64,000 nucleotides of DNA from Muricea muricata (GCA_963855995.1 OY979718.1:48891559-48955558), one strand, 5' to 3'; counted from the first letter of the stretch, positions 17,393 through 29,075 are shown. Numbers and translations are program-made. The notes: generated by a model not told the origin, from the letters alone.

Positions 17393-18020
17393 AGATAGTG
17401 ATTTTTAAGCTCTCTAGAGTACCTTCGGTTAATCCGTGTGATTAAACTCTTATATTCTTAAGTTCAACTTTCTTTTTATTATTTGCAATTACCCATATTT
17501 GAAACTTTGTAGTTTTTGAACAATTTTGCAAAGGCTGAAAAAAATCGCTAGTAGTAGTAGCTATTATTGTAATTATAATCTTAAAATATTACTATTGTCC
17601 CTACTTTAAGTTTCATGCAACCATGCAATCATGATATCATCAGGTGAACAGTCGCCCCAATACAGTAGACGTGGTATATAACCAATTGATCAATTGGATT
17701 GTGTTATTTCTAGGAATTCTCACAGGCAAAAATCACGACATAAGGACGCATAGATGGTGTTCAAGATAATGTTTATAACAAGTATTCCATGTATGGTGGG
17801 CTAGCAGAAACAAAGGATTTTTTACTAAGCGGAGGGGTGAAAACGCAAATAACATACAAATTCGAAAGTAGATATTTGAAACGTTGCTTATTGATCCCGT
17901 TTTGTTATGCATTCATGCAGTCTGGACGAAATAAAAGGCACGACTTTGATGTATAATTGAAAGCAGGATAGACAAAATCATGGATTAAGATTAATTAATT
18001 AATGATTAAGAAATGCATCA
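17393..18020. other. 3' flank, nothing recognised
   Basis: Downstream of the stop at 17392. AT-rich, no exon or bounded repeat found; a short stretch at 17827-17850 resembles part of the MITE at 13029-13532 in reverse. Confidence 0.4.
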
Positions 18021-18200
18021 TTAGAAACTGTGGTTTTGAACTGATTCAGGAAGTATTTTTGTCATAGCATCAGTTATGCCAGGGTTAGTTTCACCACAAT
18101 TTGTTGACCGCAATATTTTAGCGCAATTTCTCTCATATATATTCACTCTGGCATAGCTCCAGTCTTCAATTTGACACGTATACCGTGCGGCCAGAAAGCA
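18021..18200 (-). CDS. candidate terminal exon (tentative)
   Basis: After a good acceptor (TTTTTGGCAG) the minus strand stays open for 59 codons to a TAA at 18021. It is cysteine-bearing (CFLAARYTCQIEDW, YERNCAKILRSTNCGETN) and its composition looks more coding-like than neighbouring frames. No upstream partner exon is identified and I do not recognise a domain. Confidence 0.25.
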   Translation of the reverse strand, partial: CFLAARYTCQIEDWSYARVNIYERNCAKILRSTNCGETNPGITDAMTKILPESVQNHSF

Positions 18201-18420
18201 CTGCCAAAAAGTAAAATTGTATAGGTAATAGTGATGCAACTGTACGCGTAAATGTTATAATGCGCATGTAGTAACAGCTAGCCTGTTGAGATCAGTGACT
18301 TAATTAACCTGCAAAATACAGAAAAAAGGCGAGAAATTGAACTCTTATATTTAAGTCCGGTCCAGTCCAACATTTGGTCATGCAAATTTCTCTGTGTTTG
18401 CTGACCGTGGATAACAATAA

Positions 18421-18595
18421 TGATTTAAATTGCATAGCCTGACCAAATTGTCGGGCTGGCTTCGCCACTGGAAATGGCAACATATTTTTTATCGGCTTAT
18501 TGACAAAAACCTTTGAAGTAATTGTAACATATCCTTTGTTAATTTTTTGGTAACATATAGTTTCTGAAATATTAAAGGACAAAGGACATTAGCGA
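18421..18595 (-). repeat. dispersed repeat, inverted copy of 19000-19300
   Basis: Blocks TGTCAATAAGCCGATAAA, TAATATTTCAGAAAC, and GACCAAATTGTCGGGCTGGC (read on one or other strand) recur in the same order but opposite orientation at 19000-19300. Together the two copies form a wide, imperfect inverted pair. Confidence 0.7.
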
Positions 18596-18802
18596 TCCGT
18601 CATTTTGTTTTATAATAAGGTCTATTTTAATGACGTCACAGCCAGGGTAGATTGTATAAAGCCGACACAGACCGGATGAGATTTGACATCGCGACGCGAA
18701 TTTTCGATTTTCAGCGTCCTTTAACTTAAATTCTTTTCTATCTTTCTCCAATCTTTGGAAGGACTTTAGCAATCTAAGCTATTTGGTGCACATATCTAGC
18801 CA

Positions 18803-18860
18803 AATTACTTTCCGGGCCGTTGATGGTTTTGAATAACCATCAACGAAAAGTAATCGCGTC
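18803..18860. repeat. short hairpin
   Basis: ATTACTTTCCGGGCCGTTGATGGTT and its mirror AACCATCAACG-aaaAGTAAT around a TTGAAT loop, 50-60 bp in all. Function unknown. Confidence 0.75.
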
Positions 18861-18999
18861 ACGTTGGCAAATCGCATGTGTGGGCCTTAAATGAACGAAA
18901 TTTTTTTGGACACATCGCACTTAACGTAAGACGTTATGTATATACATGCAAATTAGTTGGATTTCGGTATTCAACATACTTGTTAACCGTAGCGTAGCC

Positions 19000-19300
19000 A
19001 GCCCAACGATTTAGTCCCGCTATGCAAATATTTTTATGTTCATTGACTGCGAAACAATCAATTTCTAAAGAAATGAAAATTATAATAACCGACTGAATTG
19101 TCGACTGGCTACGCCACCGCTTGTTATTTGCTTTTTGAGGAGAAAAAACAATTACGTTATATATGGCGTCATGTGCTTTTTGAATATTGAAGATGGAGGA
19201 TGACTAGCGACTTTGTCCTTCTTTGTCCTAATAATATTTCAGTAACTAAGTATGTTCAAAAAATCAACAAAAGATGTTATCAATAAGCCGATAAAGCTTT
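19000..19300 (+). repeat. dispersed repeat, partner of 18421-18595
   Basis: Contains GACTGAATTGTCGACTGGCT and ATCAATAAGCCGATAAAGC, homologous in inverted orientation to 18421-18595. Confidence 0.65.
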
Positions 19301-19639
19301 TTCCTTTAATATAACTTAAAATACTTAGAGGTAGCCAAGAAGTAAGTTTGACGTTTTAAAAAGTATGTAAAACATTTGCAACTTATTATACAACTATAAT
19401 CAATTCTGTGTTTGTTTTTAGATCGATATATAACCGATTGTGCTGCGGTGCAACCCGACGGACCACAGCCAATTCGAAAAAGATTGTTAAATTCTTCTGA
19501 AAATTATAAATTATAAATTTTGAGAGCAATGCATCGTCAACGCAACGGCCGTAGATTCGATTCCTGCCGGACAACCTGCAGTTACTGATGTATTCTCGCC
19601 CAGCCATCAATTAGAGGCCAATTTATCTTGGGTCTCTTT

Positions 19640-20060
19640 GGCTGGTATTTCGGACGAAGAAATTTCTACGATAACGCGCCAGAAAATCACTCCTTTTCGA
19701 TGACGAAAAACCGTGGATCAAAAACAACAATAGCAATTTGTTTGATGTTACCATGGGTAGCTACGACGGGCACAAATATTCGAACTAGTAGGTCTATTCA
19801 TCTTAAACCATCTAGGAAAAGAGTTTGACAAGAAAAATATCGGCTTGTATAGAGACGACGGTTTGGCAATTATTAAAAACAGATCAGCACGTTTGGCAGA
19901 CAAAACCAGAAAAGAGCTCCATTAAGTTCTCGAACAATTTGATCCCCATCAACCTTATAGGAACCCCAAACACTCTAAACACCCACCTGGCATTTTAAGG
20001 CAACTTCCGACATTTTGCCACACCACTAAACGTTTTAAGGTTTGCTAACGGAAATTTTAG
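19640..20060 (+). pseudogene. Penelope-like reverse transcriptase fragment (copy 3)
   Basis: Reads in two frames: NLFDVTMGSYDG, then after a one-base frame change FELVGLFILNHLGKEFDKKN and IGLYRDDGLAI, continuing as ARLADKTRKELH to a stop at about 19923. This corresponds to the RT segment from the SYDG block through the YRDD-type catalytic motif. No GIY-YIG, hammerhead motif or TA array accompanies it, so it is a broken internal fragment. It resembles the copy at 3216-3833 but is clearly a separate lineage member. Confidence 0.85.
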
Positions 20061-20235
20061 TTGTTTGAGTTTTTTCACTATACTACAACATTTTTGAATG
20101 TATATTATAAACTCATGAGACCATATTCTTTTGTTTTTCGTCAGTTTTTAATTTTCCCGTAGTAACTTTCTCTATTCTAAAAGCAGGCGGTAGTATTTGA
20201 TATTTCCGGGGGAAATGCGGGATTGAATGTGATTA

Positions 20236-20300
20236 CAAAAAATAATAACCGGTTACTGGGTTATGACAAAAAATAATAACCGGTTACTGGGTTATTACGG
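20236..20300. repeat. 33-bp tandem duplication
   Basis: ACAAAAAATAATAACCGGTT followed by ACTGGGTTAT occurs twice in direct tandem, with a third partial AAAATAATTACC unit. Confidence 0.9.
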
Positions 20301-20415
20301 AAAATAATTACCTTCACGTTCAAAGAAAACTTCACGTTCAAAATCAGCTTATTATACCACAAGACTCGCTCAACGTATATTTCAACTCTTTCAAATCTTA
20401 ATTGCTCACGTGATA

Positions 20416-20708
20416 TACAGGGTGAGTCAAAAAAGCTGATGCCATTTCAAATTCAAATTAGCCGCGAATTTCATTACGGAACTTTAAGTATTCCCATAGG
20501 TATACAGAGAACAGATCGTGACTAAGTACACAGTACAGGATGAGTAAAAAAACTGATACTAGCGAGCTGGCATCACTAGTTGATTCTGTTTACGTACTGA
20601 GTACTAAATCACGATCTGTTCTCTGTATACCCATAGGAATACACCGTAATGAAATTTGCAGCTAATTTGAATTTGAAAGAGCATCAGTTTTTTTTTACCC
20701 ACCTTGTA
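20416..20708. mobile_element. mariner-like MITE (copy 1), TACAGGGTGAGTCAAAAA ends
   Basis: Left end TACAGGGTGAGTCAAAAAAG next to a TA dinucleotide; right end is the diverged mirror TTTTACCCACCTTGTA. An inner mirrored block (ATTCAAATTAGC, ACAGAGAACAGATCGTGA) makes it a near-complete foldback. Copy 2 is 0.6 kb away at 21325 in the same orientation. Confidence 0.85.
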
Positions 20709-21324
20709 CACATCTTCAAATGAACAGAGTATCCAGTACATAGATTGTATCGTTATGTAAAGGCAAGCAAACCAAGCCATGCAGTGATTTCTAACTTCAA
20801 AAAGTGATATCGAATAATTAAGCTGGGCCGGTGACACGTACTATAAAGTCATCGCAAAGCAGCCAATGCACTTTGAGCCATAGTCGCTCTATTTGAACGC
20901 TAAACTTCGAAGGCTCTTACCGCCCATTCGTCTTTGTAACGAGTTGCTAACGGAACAGACTGTATAATAATTCTTTTATCAATTCAAGTCAATCAAATCT
21001 ATCCTCAATTTAATATCAACATTGTCACCTCATATAACATCACTTTCTGCTATTTCTGAGTTCTCAGATAAAGTTCTTCGTCACTGTCATCCATGACCGA
21101 CCGCACACTATTAGGACAAGATTTACGCGATGACGCGATCTAGCTTTGCATGAACGCCTATTTTACATGAATTCATGATGCGTTGGCTTGACAATTGCAA
21201 CAATAGAATTAATTTTTCTTTACAAATACAACAGTAAAAGTAAGCCATTGAAATTGAACCTATTCAATATATAGTTCCCCAGTTTATAAAAGATTTATGC
21301 ATAAACAATTAAAGAAACGCGCTA

Positions 21325-21627
21325 TACAGGGTGAGTAAAAAAAACTGATGCCCTTTCAAATTCAAATTAGCCGCGAAATTCAAATTAGTTCCGATTACGG
21401 AACTTTAAGTATTCCCTTAGGTATACAGAGAACAGATCGTGACTAAATACAGAGTACAGGATGAGCAAAAAAACTGATACTAGTGAGCTGGCATCACTAG
21501 TTGAATTGTTTACGTACTGTGTACTAAATCACGATCTGTTCTCTGTATACCCATGGGAATACACCGTAATGAAATTCGCAGCTAATTTGAATTTGAAAGA
21601 GCATCAGTTTTTTTTACTCACCCAGTA
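21325..21627. mobile_element. mariner-like MITE (copy 2)
   Basis: Same ends and interior as 20416-20708 (ACAGGGTGAGTAAAAAAAAC; mirror TTTTTTACTCACCCAGTA), with an extra 13-bp duplication AAATTCAAATTAG near 21370. TA lies at the left boundary. Confidence 0.85.
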
Positions 21628-21788
21628 GAATTGAATTTTCAATAAGAAAACCTCCGAAAAACAAAAGAATATGGTCTGATGAGAATATAAACAAGTTAAA
21701 AGCCGCGGGTATCGGTTCAGGCTCTGGCCTGCGGCTCTCGGTCCTTACAGTTGAATAAAAAAAAACCCTTGGCTTTTAACCTGTATAT

Positions 21789-21900
21789 AAAACAATTATT
21801 GGATGAGTCTTCGCATGATATCAAGAACTCTTCAGACCTCGTTATTGTTATCCGCTCGATCAGCTTCGCTTCGGCAGATAACAACAACTCATCCAAAAAT
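21789..21900. repeat. partial TTCGGCAGATAAC foldback
   Basis: Shares AACAATTATTG, GATATCA, CAGACCTCG and the GCTTCGCTTCGGCAGATAAC loop with the foldbacks at 41899 and 45713; the right half is incomplete. Confidence 0.65.
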
Positions 21901-22405
21901 GGTATATTGTCCGTGAGTTGTTGACCAATCACAATCAAGAACAAAGTATGAATGTATAATAATTGGTCTTCTCGCCACTGACAAATCATGATATTTTGCT
22001 CAACTTCGTCCAATAATTGATAATTATTTTTTAATTGAGCAAATTACTTTGCTCGAGTTGAAAAATGTTGATTTTATTCTATCAAAATTTAAAAAAAACC
22101 CTCTCATATTTGCGGATTAGAAAGTTCGAGGGAACGCACAATGAACTTTACCACGTCACTCTTCATTTTATTAAAATTAGAACTTTATCAATGACTCAAT
22201 ATAAGTATGTGTTCAATCAGGTAAACAATTTTATTATTTTTTTGTTTCATCACGCCTGCTTATTGAACGTTGTATCATCAAACCCGTGTTTTCAAAAATG
22301 AAAAACTGTTAGGGCATGTACAATTTGTGAACAAGGGTTTTACTTCATATACGGCGACTGAAATGCTAATTTAAATTAAGATGCAACATTGCATAAAGAA
22401 TAGAT

Positions 22406-22506
22406 AAAGCCTGGTTCTCATATGTCGCCGACATCGGCGACGACCATTGTCGGTGAATGCTGACAATGACTCGCCGATCATCGGCGACATATGAGAACCA
22501 GCCTTT
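22406..22506. mobile_element. miniature foldback with AAAGCCTGGTTCTCATATG ends
   Basis: Perfect outer arms AAAGCCTGGTTCTCATATGT and mirror, then TCGCCGACATCGGCGA and related inner palindromes. 101 bp in all; the CCTGGTTC end is shared with the 14066 and 40795 elements. Confidence 0.85.
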
Positions 22507-22887
22507 ATACAAAGTGTCATCCTAATAAGCATTTTATGACATGATTCGCTAATTTCGCTAATAATCTATAAATTTTTAATGAGTATTTGAAGGTTGCAAA
22601 ATAAATATAAAAGTGGAATTGATCTTCGTATTTTTGGATTGTTTAAGAGACACATTCGCGTGGTTGATATTAGATACTAAAAGTCCGTATTGGCACATTT
22701 GGTGAACAGTTTGGTCGGCGCTTCTCCATGTTTTAGTGCATGCATGGGTTACCATGTTTGAGTGGTAGACGGTGGGTGTAATCATCCACCAACCACACAT
22801 CCAGTAAAAGATGGCTGGGAGCTGCAAATGAGCTTTATATATGTGAATTTTTATTGAAATACAGATATAAAACTCATTGACTCATTG

Positions 22888-23583
22888 TAGTCGGGAGGCA
22901 GAGGTGCAAAAATATATGTTTACTTACCATACCGAGGGACAATTTCATTTTATGTTTATATTGTACCTTTAAGTCTAATAAATATATTTCTGCATTTTGA
23001 ACGCGATAAAATTTCTTGTGGGCTCCAGCCAACACGTTTTTCCCGAAATTTTCTATAAAACTATATTATTAATTGTCAAGAAAGGCAAAATTTCAGATTT
23101 ATTTCCAGGAAAAACCACTTACGTTATCAAAAAGGTAATAAAAAATTACATATAACACATTATTATGGTTACTTTTATTTTTCACATTTTTGTTGAGTTA
23201 TGAGCATTTGAAAACTTATTTTCCAACTAGTGCTCAGGAAATTAGCGCCATTTTAGGACACTTTCCCATTTTGAAGCCGCAATAACTCAAAAACAGCTTG
23301 AAAAACAAGGGTGCCCATAATGATGTCTTATATGTTGTTTTTTATAAGCTTTCTTATGATACAAGTTATTTTTCAAATGAGTGAATTTGAAAGTTTACTA
23401 TTTTTGACCACATAATAGTTTTATAATAAAACTGAAGAAAAACGTGTGGACCGAAGCCCACAAGATAAATCGGGCCAAACAACATTCAGAATTGTGATAT
23501 TAGGCATCCAACAGACAATTTAAGAGCAAAATTGATTTGTCCCTCGAGAAGGTAGGTAAAATTACCTCTGCCTCCCTGACTAT
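22888..23583. mobile_element. non-autonomous element with GGGAGGCAGAGGT ends
   Basis: Left end TAGTCGGGAGGCAGAGGT and right end ACCTCTGCCTCCCTGACTA are inverted copies, and the homology extends to GGGACAAT / ATTTGTCCC about 40 bp inside. Nearly 700 bp with no coding capacity; interior is AT-rich. Confidence 0.75.
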
Positions 23584-24581
23584 TGAGCATTTTTCTTAAG
23601 TCCCAGTATAGAATGACATATGTAAATTGCTCTTTGTCGCCATTCATCAAGAGCATGTACGTGTATGTCAACAGAAGTAAATTTAACTTGCAATAAAAGA
23701 CACAACACCACTTTTAAACTTCTTAATTTTTCAGTTTATTCTACATTATAAGCACCCAAACAATAGTTTCAATAAACAAATCGCACATTGAGGTGTCTCG
23801 CGAAGTTTGTTATACATATTAGATATACGAAAGTACACATAATATAGCATAAAAATTTTGATGAAGTTGTGGCTTACCAACAAAACAAAAATCTATAGGG
23901 GATGTTTTAATTTGTTATTGCTATCCCCCCGGCCCCAAGCCCATCTGTGCTCTTTTCAGGCCAGAATAAACGTCTCGGCGAGCGTCTTGTTAAATGCAAA
24001 GAGTTAACAAATTAAACCATGGTATAGGCATCTTTATTATGCATGATGCGCTAATCATAAGTGGATAAAAACTTAATCCTATTTATAAGCACGCAAAGTG
24101 ATCCATAGCGGGTTCGCTCTTTGCCTAAAAACCAACGAAGGCCGCTAACCAATTGTTTGTCATGTTATTTGTAATGCTTTAAAAAGTATTATAATGTATG
24201 CTTTTAAAAACTATCATATAATATTGTGGCAAAAAATTGCATCCAGTTTTGGAAAATCGGATTAGCTTCCCCCGTTGGTAATCTATGACTATTTCGCGTG
24301 GCTTGTAAATAGGATTACGTTTTCGCTTTCATGCACGAGATTTTGGCACACCTATAACATATCAAAGAGCCTGGGAGTTTGGGACTGCACGCAGGCTAGC
24401 TTCTAATCAGGCTCGAAGATTGAGACTAAGTCAAGGATCCAGTCTTTAATACAAAGTTTTAACAGGACTGTTATCGGGAGTGCGGGAAAAGGCACTAGAT
24501 TTAGGGAGAACAGGGTATAAAGAACAACTGAAAAAAAACAGAGCAAGGATTAACAGCAGATGAAAAATTTGTTAAAATGAA
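23584..24581. other. intergenic, nothing recognised
   Basis: About 1 kb downstream of the poly(A) signal of the 24.6-kb gene. No exon, RNA gene or bounded repeat identified. Confidence 0.45.
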
Positions 24582-24587
24582 TTTATT
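24582..24587 (-). promoter_or_regulatory. poly(A) signal AATAAA
   Basis: TTTATT on the plus strand, i.e. AATAAA in the sense of the gene, 25 bp after its TAA/TGA stop at 24612. This close spacing supports the end of that gene. Confidence 0.65.
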
Positions 24588-24611
24588 GCTGTTTCGTATT
24601 TTGCATGATTG

Positions 24612-25868
24612 TCATGATTTTGTTTTTCGCACCATAGCACACCAATTGCACTCACACTTTTTATTCGTAATTTTGTGCTCATGGAAATGCCGTTCTCCTA
24701 ATCGTAAATATCGACATTGAGCAAGATTTTTCCACACTGAACTTTTAGCTCGTTTTTTTCGCATGTCGGAAGAAATATCCATATCAACCTGACCAGATTT
24801 TTTTCTGCGGAGCGACTGGGAATTAAGATCTTTAGCATCGCCGTGTATTGGCTCCGGGAACGGACTTTCGTGTATTCCTCCTATAGGAGGTAACTTTAGG
24901 AACTGTTTAACTCGAATTTCTGTTGTTTTATCTAAAATTGATTCAAGTCCACTCGTATTTGTTCCATTGCGTTCAAAAGGAAATTTCCTGCTTGATATAT
25001 CTGTCAATGATTCGTTATTTGTGCCCTTGCTTTGCACACTAAAAGTCGTTTGTAAATCATTAGAATTCATAACAACAGTGTTGCAGTAAGCGGCGGCATT
25101 TGTCTTTGGCTTTGTGCATGTTGATTCAGCCATGCATAGCTGAGACTGATTAAGTGATAATGGTGGTTTGGTTATGTTATTGTAACTTTTACCAGTCGTT
25201 TCAAATGTTTCTTTGCTAGGACTTATATCCCTGGATGCAACATATTGTTGTTTGTCGATAATATTTTTTGTTTTGTCAGCTGAATTTGTGAACATTCCCA
25301 TATCAACAGGATCTCTATTACCGCCAACTGTAGTTTCTTTCACTTTATACAGCCCCGCTTTGTTTAGTTGCGTCTCTTGTATTGACGATAAATTATAATG
25401 AGTACGATCATTAATTTTTTGTCTTTGTATTGAGTTCCGACCTTTCAAGCAACCAATTTTGCCTCTGTTTAACGCTTGCCGTTTAAAGCTCTCAACAGAA
25501 TCGTCGCCCTGATATTTATGTTTTTTAATAAGAGAGGGTAACCGAGAAGACGTCATCATGTCATCCTTCCCAGTTAGACCCTTTCGGTGTTTTTGTTGTA
25601 GTCGGAGTGGAATAGTTGAAGACTTTTGTTCCCGCAGGAAGCGTTTCTGCTCTCTTGCTAGTAAACCCATCGACTTTCGATGTTCGTTTTCTAATGACCA
25701 CACTTTGTTGTCAAGATGATCCTGTTGGCATCGATTTACATTATGAGCTCTTCTCACTGACACACTTATCTTGTCAAAAGCATTGACCATGTCTTGAGAT
25801 ATTTCAAGCTGGCTTTTATTCTTTCGATTTTTGCGATTCAATGCAAGGCGTTCGTTAGTTGTTATCAT
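24612..25868 (-). CDS. intronless gene, 418-aa basic protein (possibly CCDC190-like)
   Basis: One uninterrupted frame from ATG at 25868 (context ACAAGATGA) to the stop at 24612, unlike the intron-rich neighbours. Residues 1-110 are strongly charged and helical (LALNRKNRKNK, VWSLENEHRKSMGLLAREQK, RFLREQ). That LExxHxKxLxREQxxL-type pattern recalls the N-terminal coiled coil of vertebrate CCDC190, a weak suggestion only. The middle (110-330) is Ser/Thr/Asn-rich and probably disordered. The C-terminus is very basic with NSQSLRRKKSG, DMRKKRAKSSVWKNL and a final CECNWCAMVRK, where a CxCxxC-like cluster could bind metal. No signal peptide or membrane segment. Multiple KKR/RKK clusters suggest nuclear or cytoskeletal location. 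A terminal exon may be all there is of the coding region, or the gene may be a retained retrocopy; no poly(A) tract is seen. Confidence 0.7.
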   Translation of the reverse strand: MITTNERLALNRKNRKNKSQLEISQDMVNAFDKISVSVRRAHNVNRCQQDHLDNKVWSLENEHRKSMGLLAREQKRFLREQKSSTIPLRLQQKHRKGLTGKDDMMTSSRLPSLIKKHKYQGDDSVESFKRQALNRGKIGCLKGRNSIQRQKINDRTHYNLSSIQETQLNKAGLYKVKETTVGGNRDPVDMGMFTNSADKTKNIIDKQQYVASRDISPSKETFETTGKSYNNITKPPLSLNQSQLCMAESTCTKPKTNAAAYCNTVVMNSNDLQTTFSVQSKGTNNESLTDISSRKFPFERNGTNTSGLESILDKTTEIRVKQFLKLPPIGGIHESPFPEPIHGDAKDLNSQSLRRKKSGQVDMDISSDMRKKRAKSSVWKNLAQCRYLRLGERHFHEHKITNKKCECNWCAMVRKTKS

Positions 25869-26488
25869 CTTGTTCTAATTAATCAACCAAACACCACCAA
25901 GAGTTCAAATTAGCAAGCGTCTGCCTCGATTGTCGTTCGTCTCACAAGCAAGCTTTAATTTTCATAATGTCTCGGCAGTCTTGCAATGCTATCGTACGTA
26001 AATAGTAGCTACGTCAATCACTTGTAGTGAATGATGGGTTGACCCAGTTCTTTTGTGAACATATGGTATTTACATTACATTGCACAATAATGTGTTTCAT
26101 GATTACTGTATTTTTACGTCATAAAGATTTGGGGGAAATCTAAAATTTCGCTAGGATAGTAGCATTTAAACAACATCATTTAGCTATGATCATGTGCATG
26201 GTTTTATTACTTTTTATGGTTATGTATGTATAAAGCCTGGATTATCTACTGGTTAGAGCTTTAATTAAAATAAAACAAACATTTACTAAAGTTTAAACGA
26301 TGCTCTCATTAAAACCCATCTGTATTGTCATGGTTTTATTTATAACTATACCGTTTTTCTGTTTGGATCTTCTGGAATGTATACGGTCAGATTTTCCCTT
26401 GTCGATTTTGTGGGGGGTTTTCCAATGAATACTTTAAACTAGTTTTGACACCCGGTTTTTGCAGCAATTTCACTTGTTGTTTTTTTAT
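25869..26488. other. 5' flank of the 418-aa gene
   Basis: No exon seen. Presumed promoter; I do not see a well-placed TATA box. The stretch ends where the TTAA-flanked element begins. Confidence 0.4.
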
Positions 26489-26492
26489 TTAA

Positions 26493-27542
26493 GGGGGTCC
26501 AATAGTAAATAATTTCAAAATTCATCGATTTTCAAAAATTTTACAAAATATTGTTAACGGCGTTCTCTAAACATATCCAAAATTTCAAACAACAAAATGA
26601 ATTAAAAAAGGAGAAATTCAGAAAATTCTACACCGTGTTAGGGTAAAACCATGATTTTACCCAGAGCAAATAATGGTATGCAATTGGTTTACTCTATTGT
26701 GTCCTTTTCCATAGCATTGTTCGATTAATGTTATTCTAATGCATGCAAAAACTTTAAAGCAGTTTTTCTCAAATAGACCAATCCCGCATCTATTGTTCTC
26801 CCTCCCTAGTTACTGTTGCTACGTCGGACAAGCTAAAATTTGTTTTTGATATACAGCGTGGAAAAACCCCGATTGTTAAAAATTTGCAAATGTCGGTCCT
26901 ATAATCAAGCATTCTAAAGGTACATTTGCAAAAAAATCGATAACAGCTTGAACTTCTTATAAATTTAAGTTTGTTGATCGGACATTCTGTATTCCATTGG
27001 GAAAACTACCCATTGTTTTGCCGGTCAATCAAGCATAGCCGGGGTCGGTCTATTGTCGAAAACCACCAATCGCCATTATTGCATGCGCAATATCTCAAGA
27101 AGTATGTAAGCTATTGACTTCAAACTTTCAGTGTGTGTTCTGTGTTACATTCTCTTGGAGATGAGCCAGAATCATAAAAATATTTGCAATAGCATGCAAG
27201 TTATGATAGTCAGTATCATCTTGATAATATCTAGTTTCAATATTTTGTCCGCAAAAAATTTATTTTTGCCTCAATCACCATAGTTCTGGTTTATCTCCAA
27301 GAGCATGTGATATACTATTAAAATAAAGTTATTTTAGATTTTTATCATTCATAGTTGTTGAGATATCATGTTTACAAATATATGGATTTTTCACCATCAG
27401 GGATTAATTAACATGGTAACCATGGCAATGGTAACTTTGAAAAACTTATTTTTATGTTTGTAGTACCATGTCCTAACACCTGACCAAAGATGAACTGCAT
27501 AGCATTAAAACACACAAAATTTTTTTTTAGTATTGGACCCCC
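26493..27542. mobile_element. TTAA-flanked non-autonomous element, 1050 bp
   Basis: TTAA-GGGGGTCCAATA at the left and TATTGGACCCCC-TTAA at the right. TTAA duplications at 26489-26492 and 27543-27546 and short inverted ends fit the piggyBac group. The interior is AT-rich without a transposase, so the element depends on an enzyme from elsewhere. Ends differ from the TTAA element at 16039-16463. Confidence 0.85.
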
Positions 27543-27788
27543 TTAAAGGAAATTTCAATAATGAAAGTGCAAATGCAAATAAAAATTGAAGATACAATTA
27601 ATGTAAGACTATTTAAATTTTGTAGTTTTTAATTTGACTTTTTCTATGTCGGATTACTGATTAACTTGTTATATTAACAATGTAATATAACAATAGTGAC
27701 TACTAAAAATAATGCAGCATGTCCACCATCTGGTAATTCAGGAACTGTGGAAAATGGTAGCCCTGTAAACACATCTATCCCAATCGTT

Positions 27789-27980
27789 CACCCGATCCGA
27801 ACGTTGTATCCCAATAAAATTATTGTATCCAATAAATTACTGGGATTATCAAGGTTAGGGTCTGGGTTGGGGTTTGGGTCAGGGTTCCTTTTATATGCAT
27901 GAAATGACAATTCCAATAAGTATTGGAATTATTTAACGTTGTACCCAGTAAGTTATTGGGGTACAACGTTCGGATCGGTT
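27789..27980. mobile_element. hAT-type MITE with CCGATCCGAACGTTGTA ends (copy 1)
   Basis: CACCCGATCCGAACGTTGTA at left, TACAACGTTCGGATCGGTT at right, 192 bp. The flanks caatcgtt / gaatcgtt form an 8-bp target duplication with one change. The loop contains a telomere-like G-rich tract (GGTTAGGG, GGGTTGGGG, GGGTCAGGG). The copy at 36774-36967 has a perfect 8-bp duplication. Confidence 0.9.
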
Positions 27981-28378
27981 GAATCGTTAAAGCAAAATTA
28001 CCAAAGCTAACATTCTGCTTCATATGGAAGCCTGTTAGTGGCACTTATTTTATGTAAAATTCCTGAAGAAATACGTCTCATTGTGACCTAAAACATGAAA
28101 AATGAAGGGAACATTGACAAGCTGTTATGTACATCCAAATCGGAACTTGAAGCAAGAGAGAGTTGTAATACACTCTCAGAATCTAGTTCACCTAAGCTAC
28201 TTGAAAATAAAGCTCGCCATAAAGGGAAACTGCCCTATTTATTATCAAGATTGTTTTCTGGGAAAGCTCCTCCATCTGTACCATAATGTAGTTACTGTTC
28301 AAAATAACATACATCAGCTGCTTTCTGTCCAATTATGACGCATATGGCAGCCATAGAGGGATTCTAAGGAGAAAGGGG

Positions 28379-28490
28379 AAGTGTTTCTTATGCTTGAAAT
28401 CTGGTCACATTAGAAAGTATTGTGACTCTCAGCACAAATGTCAAAAGTGTGGTGGTCATCACCAAGTATCAATCTGTGAGAAGAATGCTA
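28379..28490 (+). pseudogene. gag zinc knuckles of BEL/Pao remnant
   Basis: CFLCLKSGHIRKYC is a CCHC knuckle; CQKCGGHHQVSIC follows eight residues later. This paired arrangement is typical of BEL/Pao nucleocapsid regions. The frame stops at TAG about 28500. Confidence 0.85.
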
Positions 28491-28869
28491 ATAAGTCGTA
28501 GACCCTGTGGGCAATCAGCAAGAAAACCAACCCAAAACTTAATCAGAGGACCCAAGATAAAATCAAACTGCGCAGGGAACCCAAACCAAAGTATCTATTA
28601 TGCATGTTGAGAGTAATACAGTAGTTCTCCCAGAAACCGATCAAAGCTTGGTCAGCAAGTTGATAACGTAATGGACCAAAAACATAAGACTACAGTTAAA
28701 TAAGAAAACCTGCTTGTTAAGATTTTTGGAGATGAAGCCTCTAAATTCCTTGCTTGTGATAAGGTTTAGGTTGCGGTCACAAACCCCAAAGAGAAACGAT
28801 ATTATGATGGAAGCATACAGTGTGCCTACAATCTGTTTTCCGATTAGCAATCAATCAATTAAGGTGGCT

Positions 28870-29075
28870 CTCGAGGAGTACCCTCATCTCTCTAATTTGA
28901 ATCTTGCTGATAGTTCGACTTTGACTGGTGACAGTGACGTAGACATATCAATCAGAGCAGACTATTACTGGCAGTTTGTGATTGGCACAATCAGGCGTGG
29001 TGATAAACCTGGTCCTGTAGCTGTCTTCACTAGATTAGGGTGAGTGTTGTCTGGTCCTGTGATCCAAGCCATGCA
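28870..29075 (+). pseudogene. retropepsin-side segment of BEL/Pao pol
   Basis: HLSNLNLADSS, DVDISIRADYYWQFV and GPVAVFTRLGW-VLSGPV match the conserved tail of the BEL/Pao protease domain and its junction to RT. A single stop (TGA at 29041) separates GW from VLSG-like continuation. Confidence 0.8.

Noticed and set aside
19540..19575. B-box-like GATTCGATTCC, possible tRNA
   Set aside because: No matching acceptor stem or A-box at a suitable distance.
22576..22827. Minus-strand frame of 83 codons (QLPAIFYWMCGWW)
   Set aside because: Sits among repeats, no recognisable family or splice partners.
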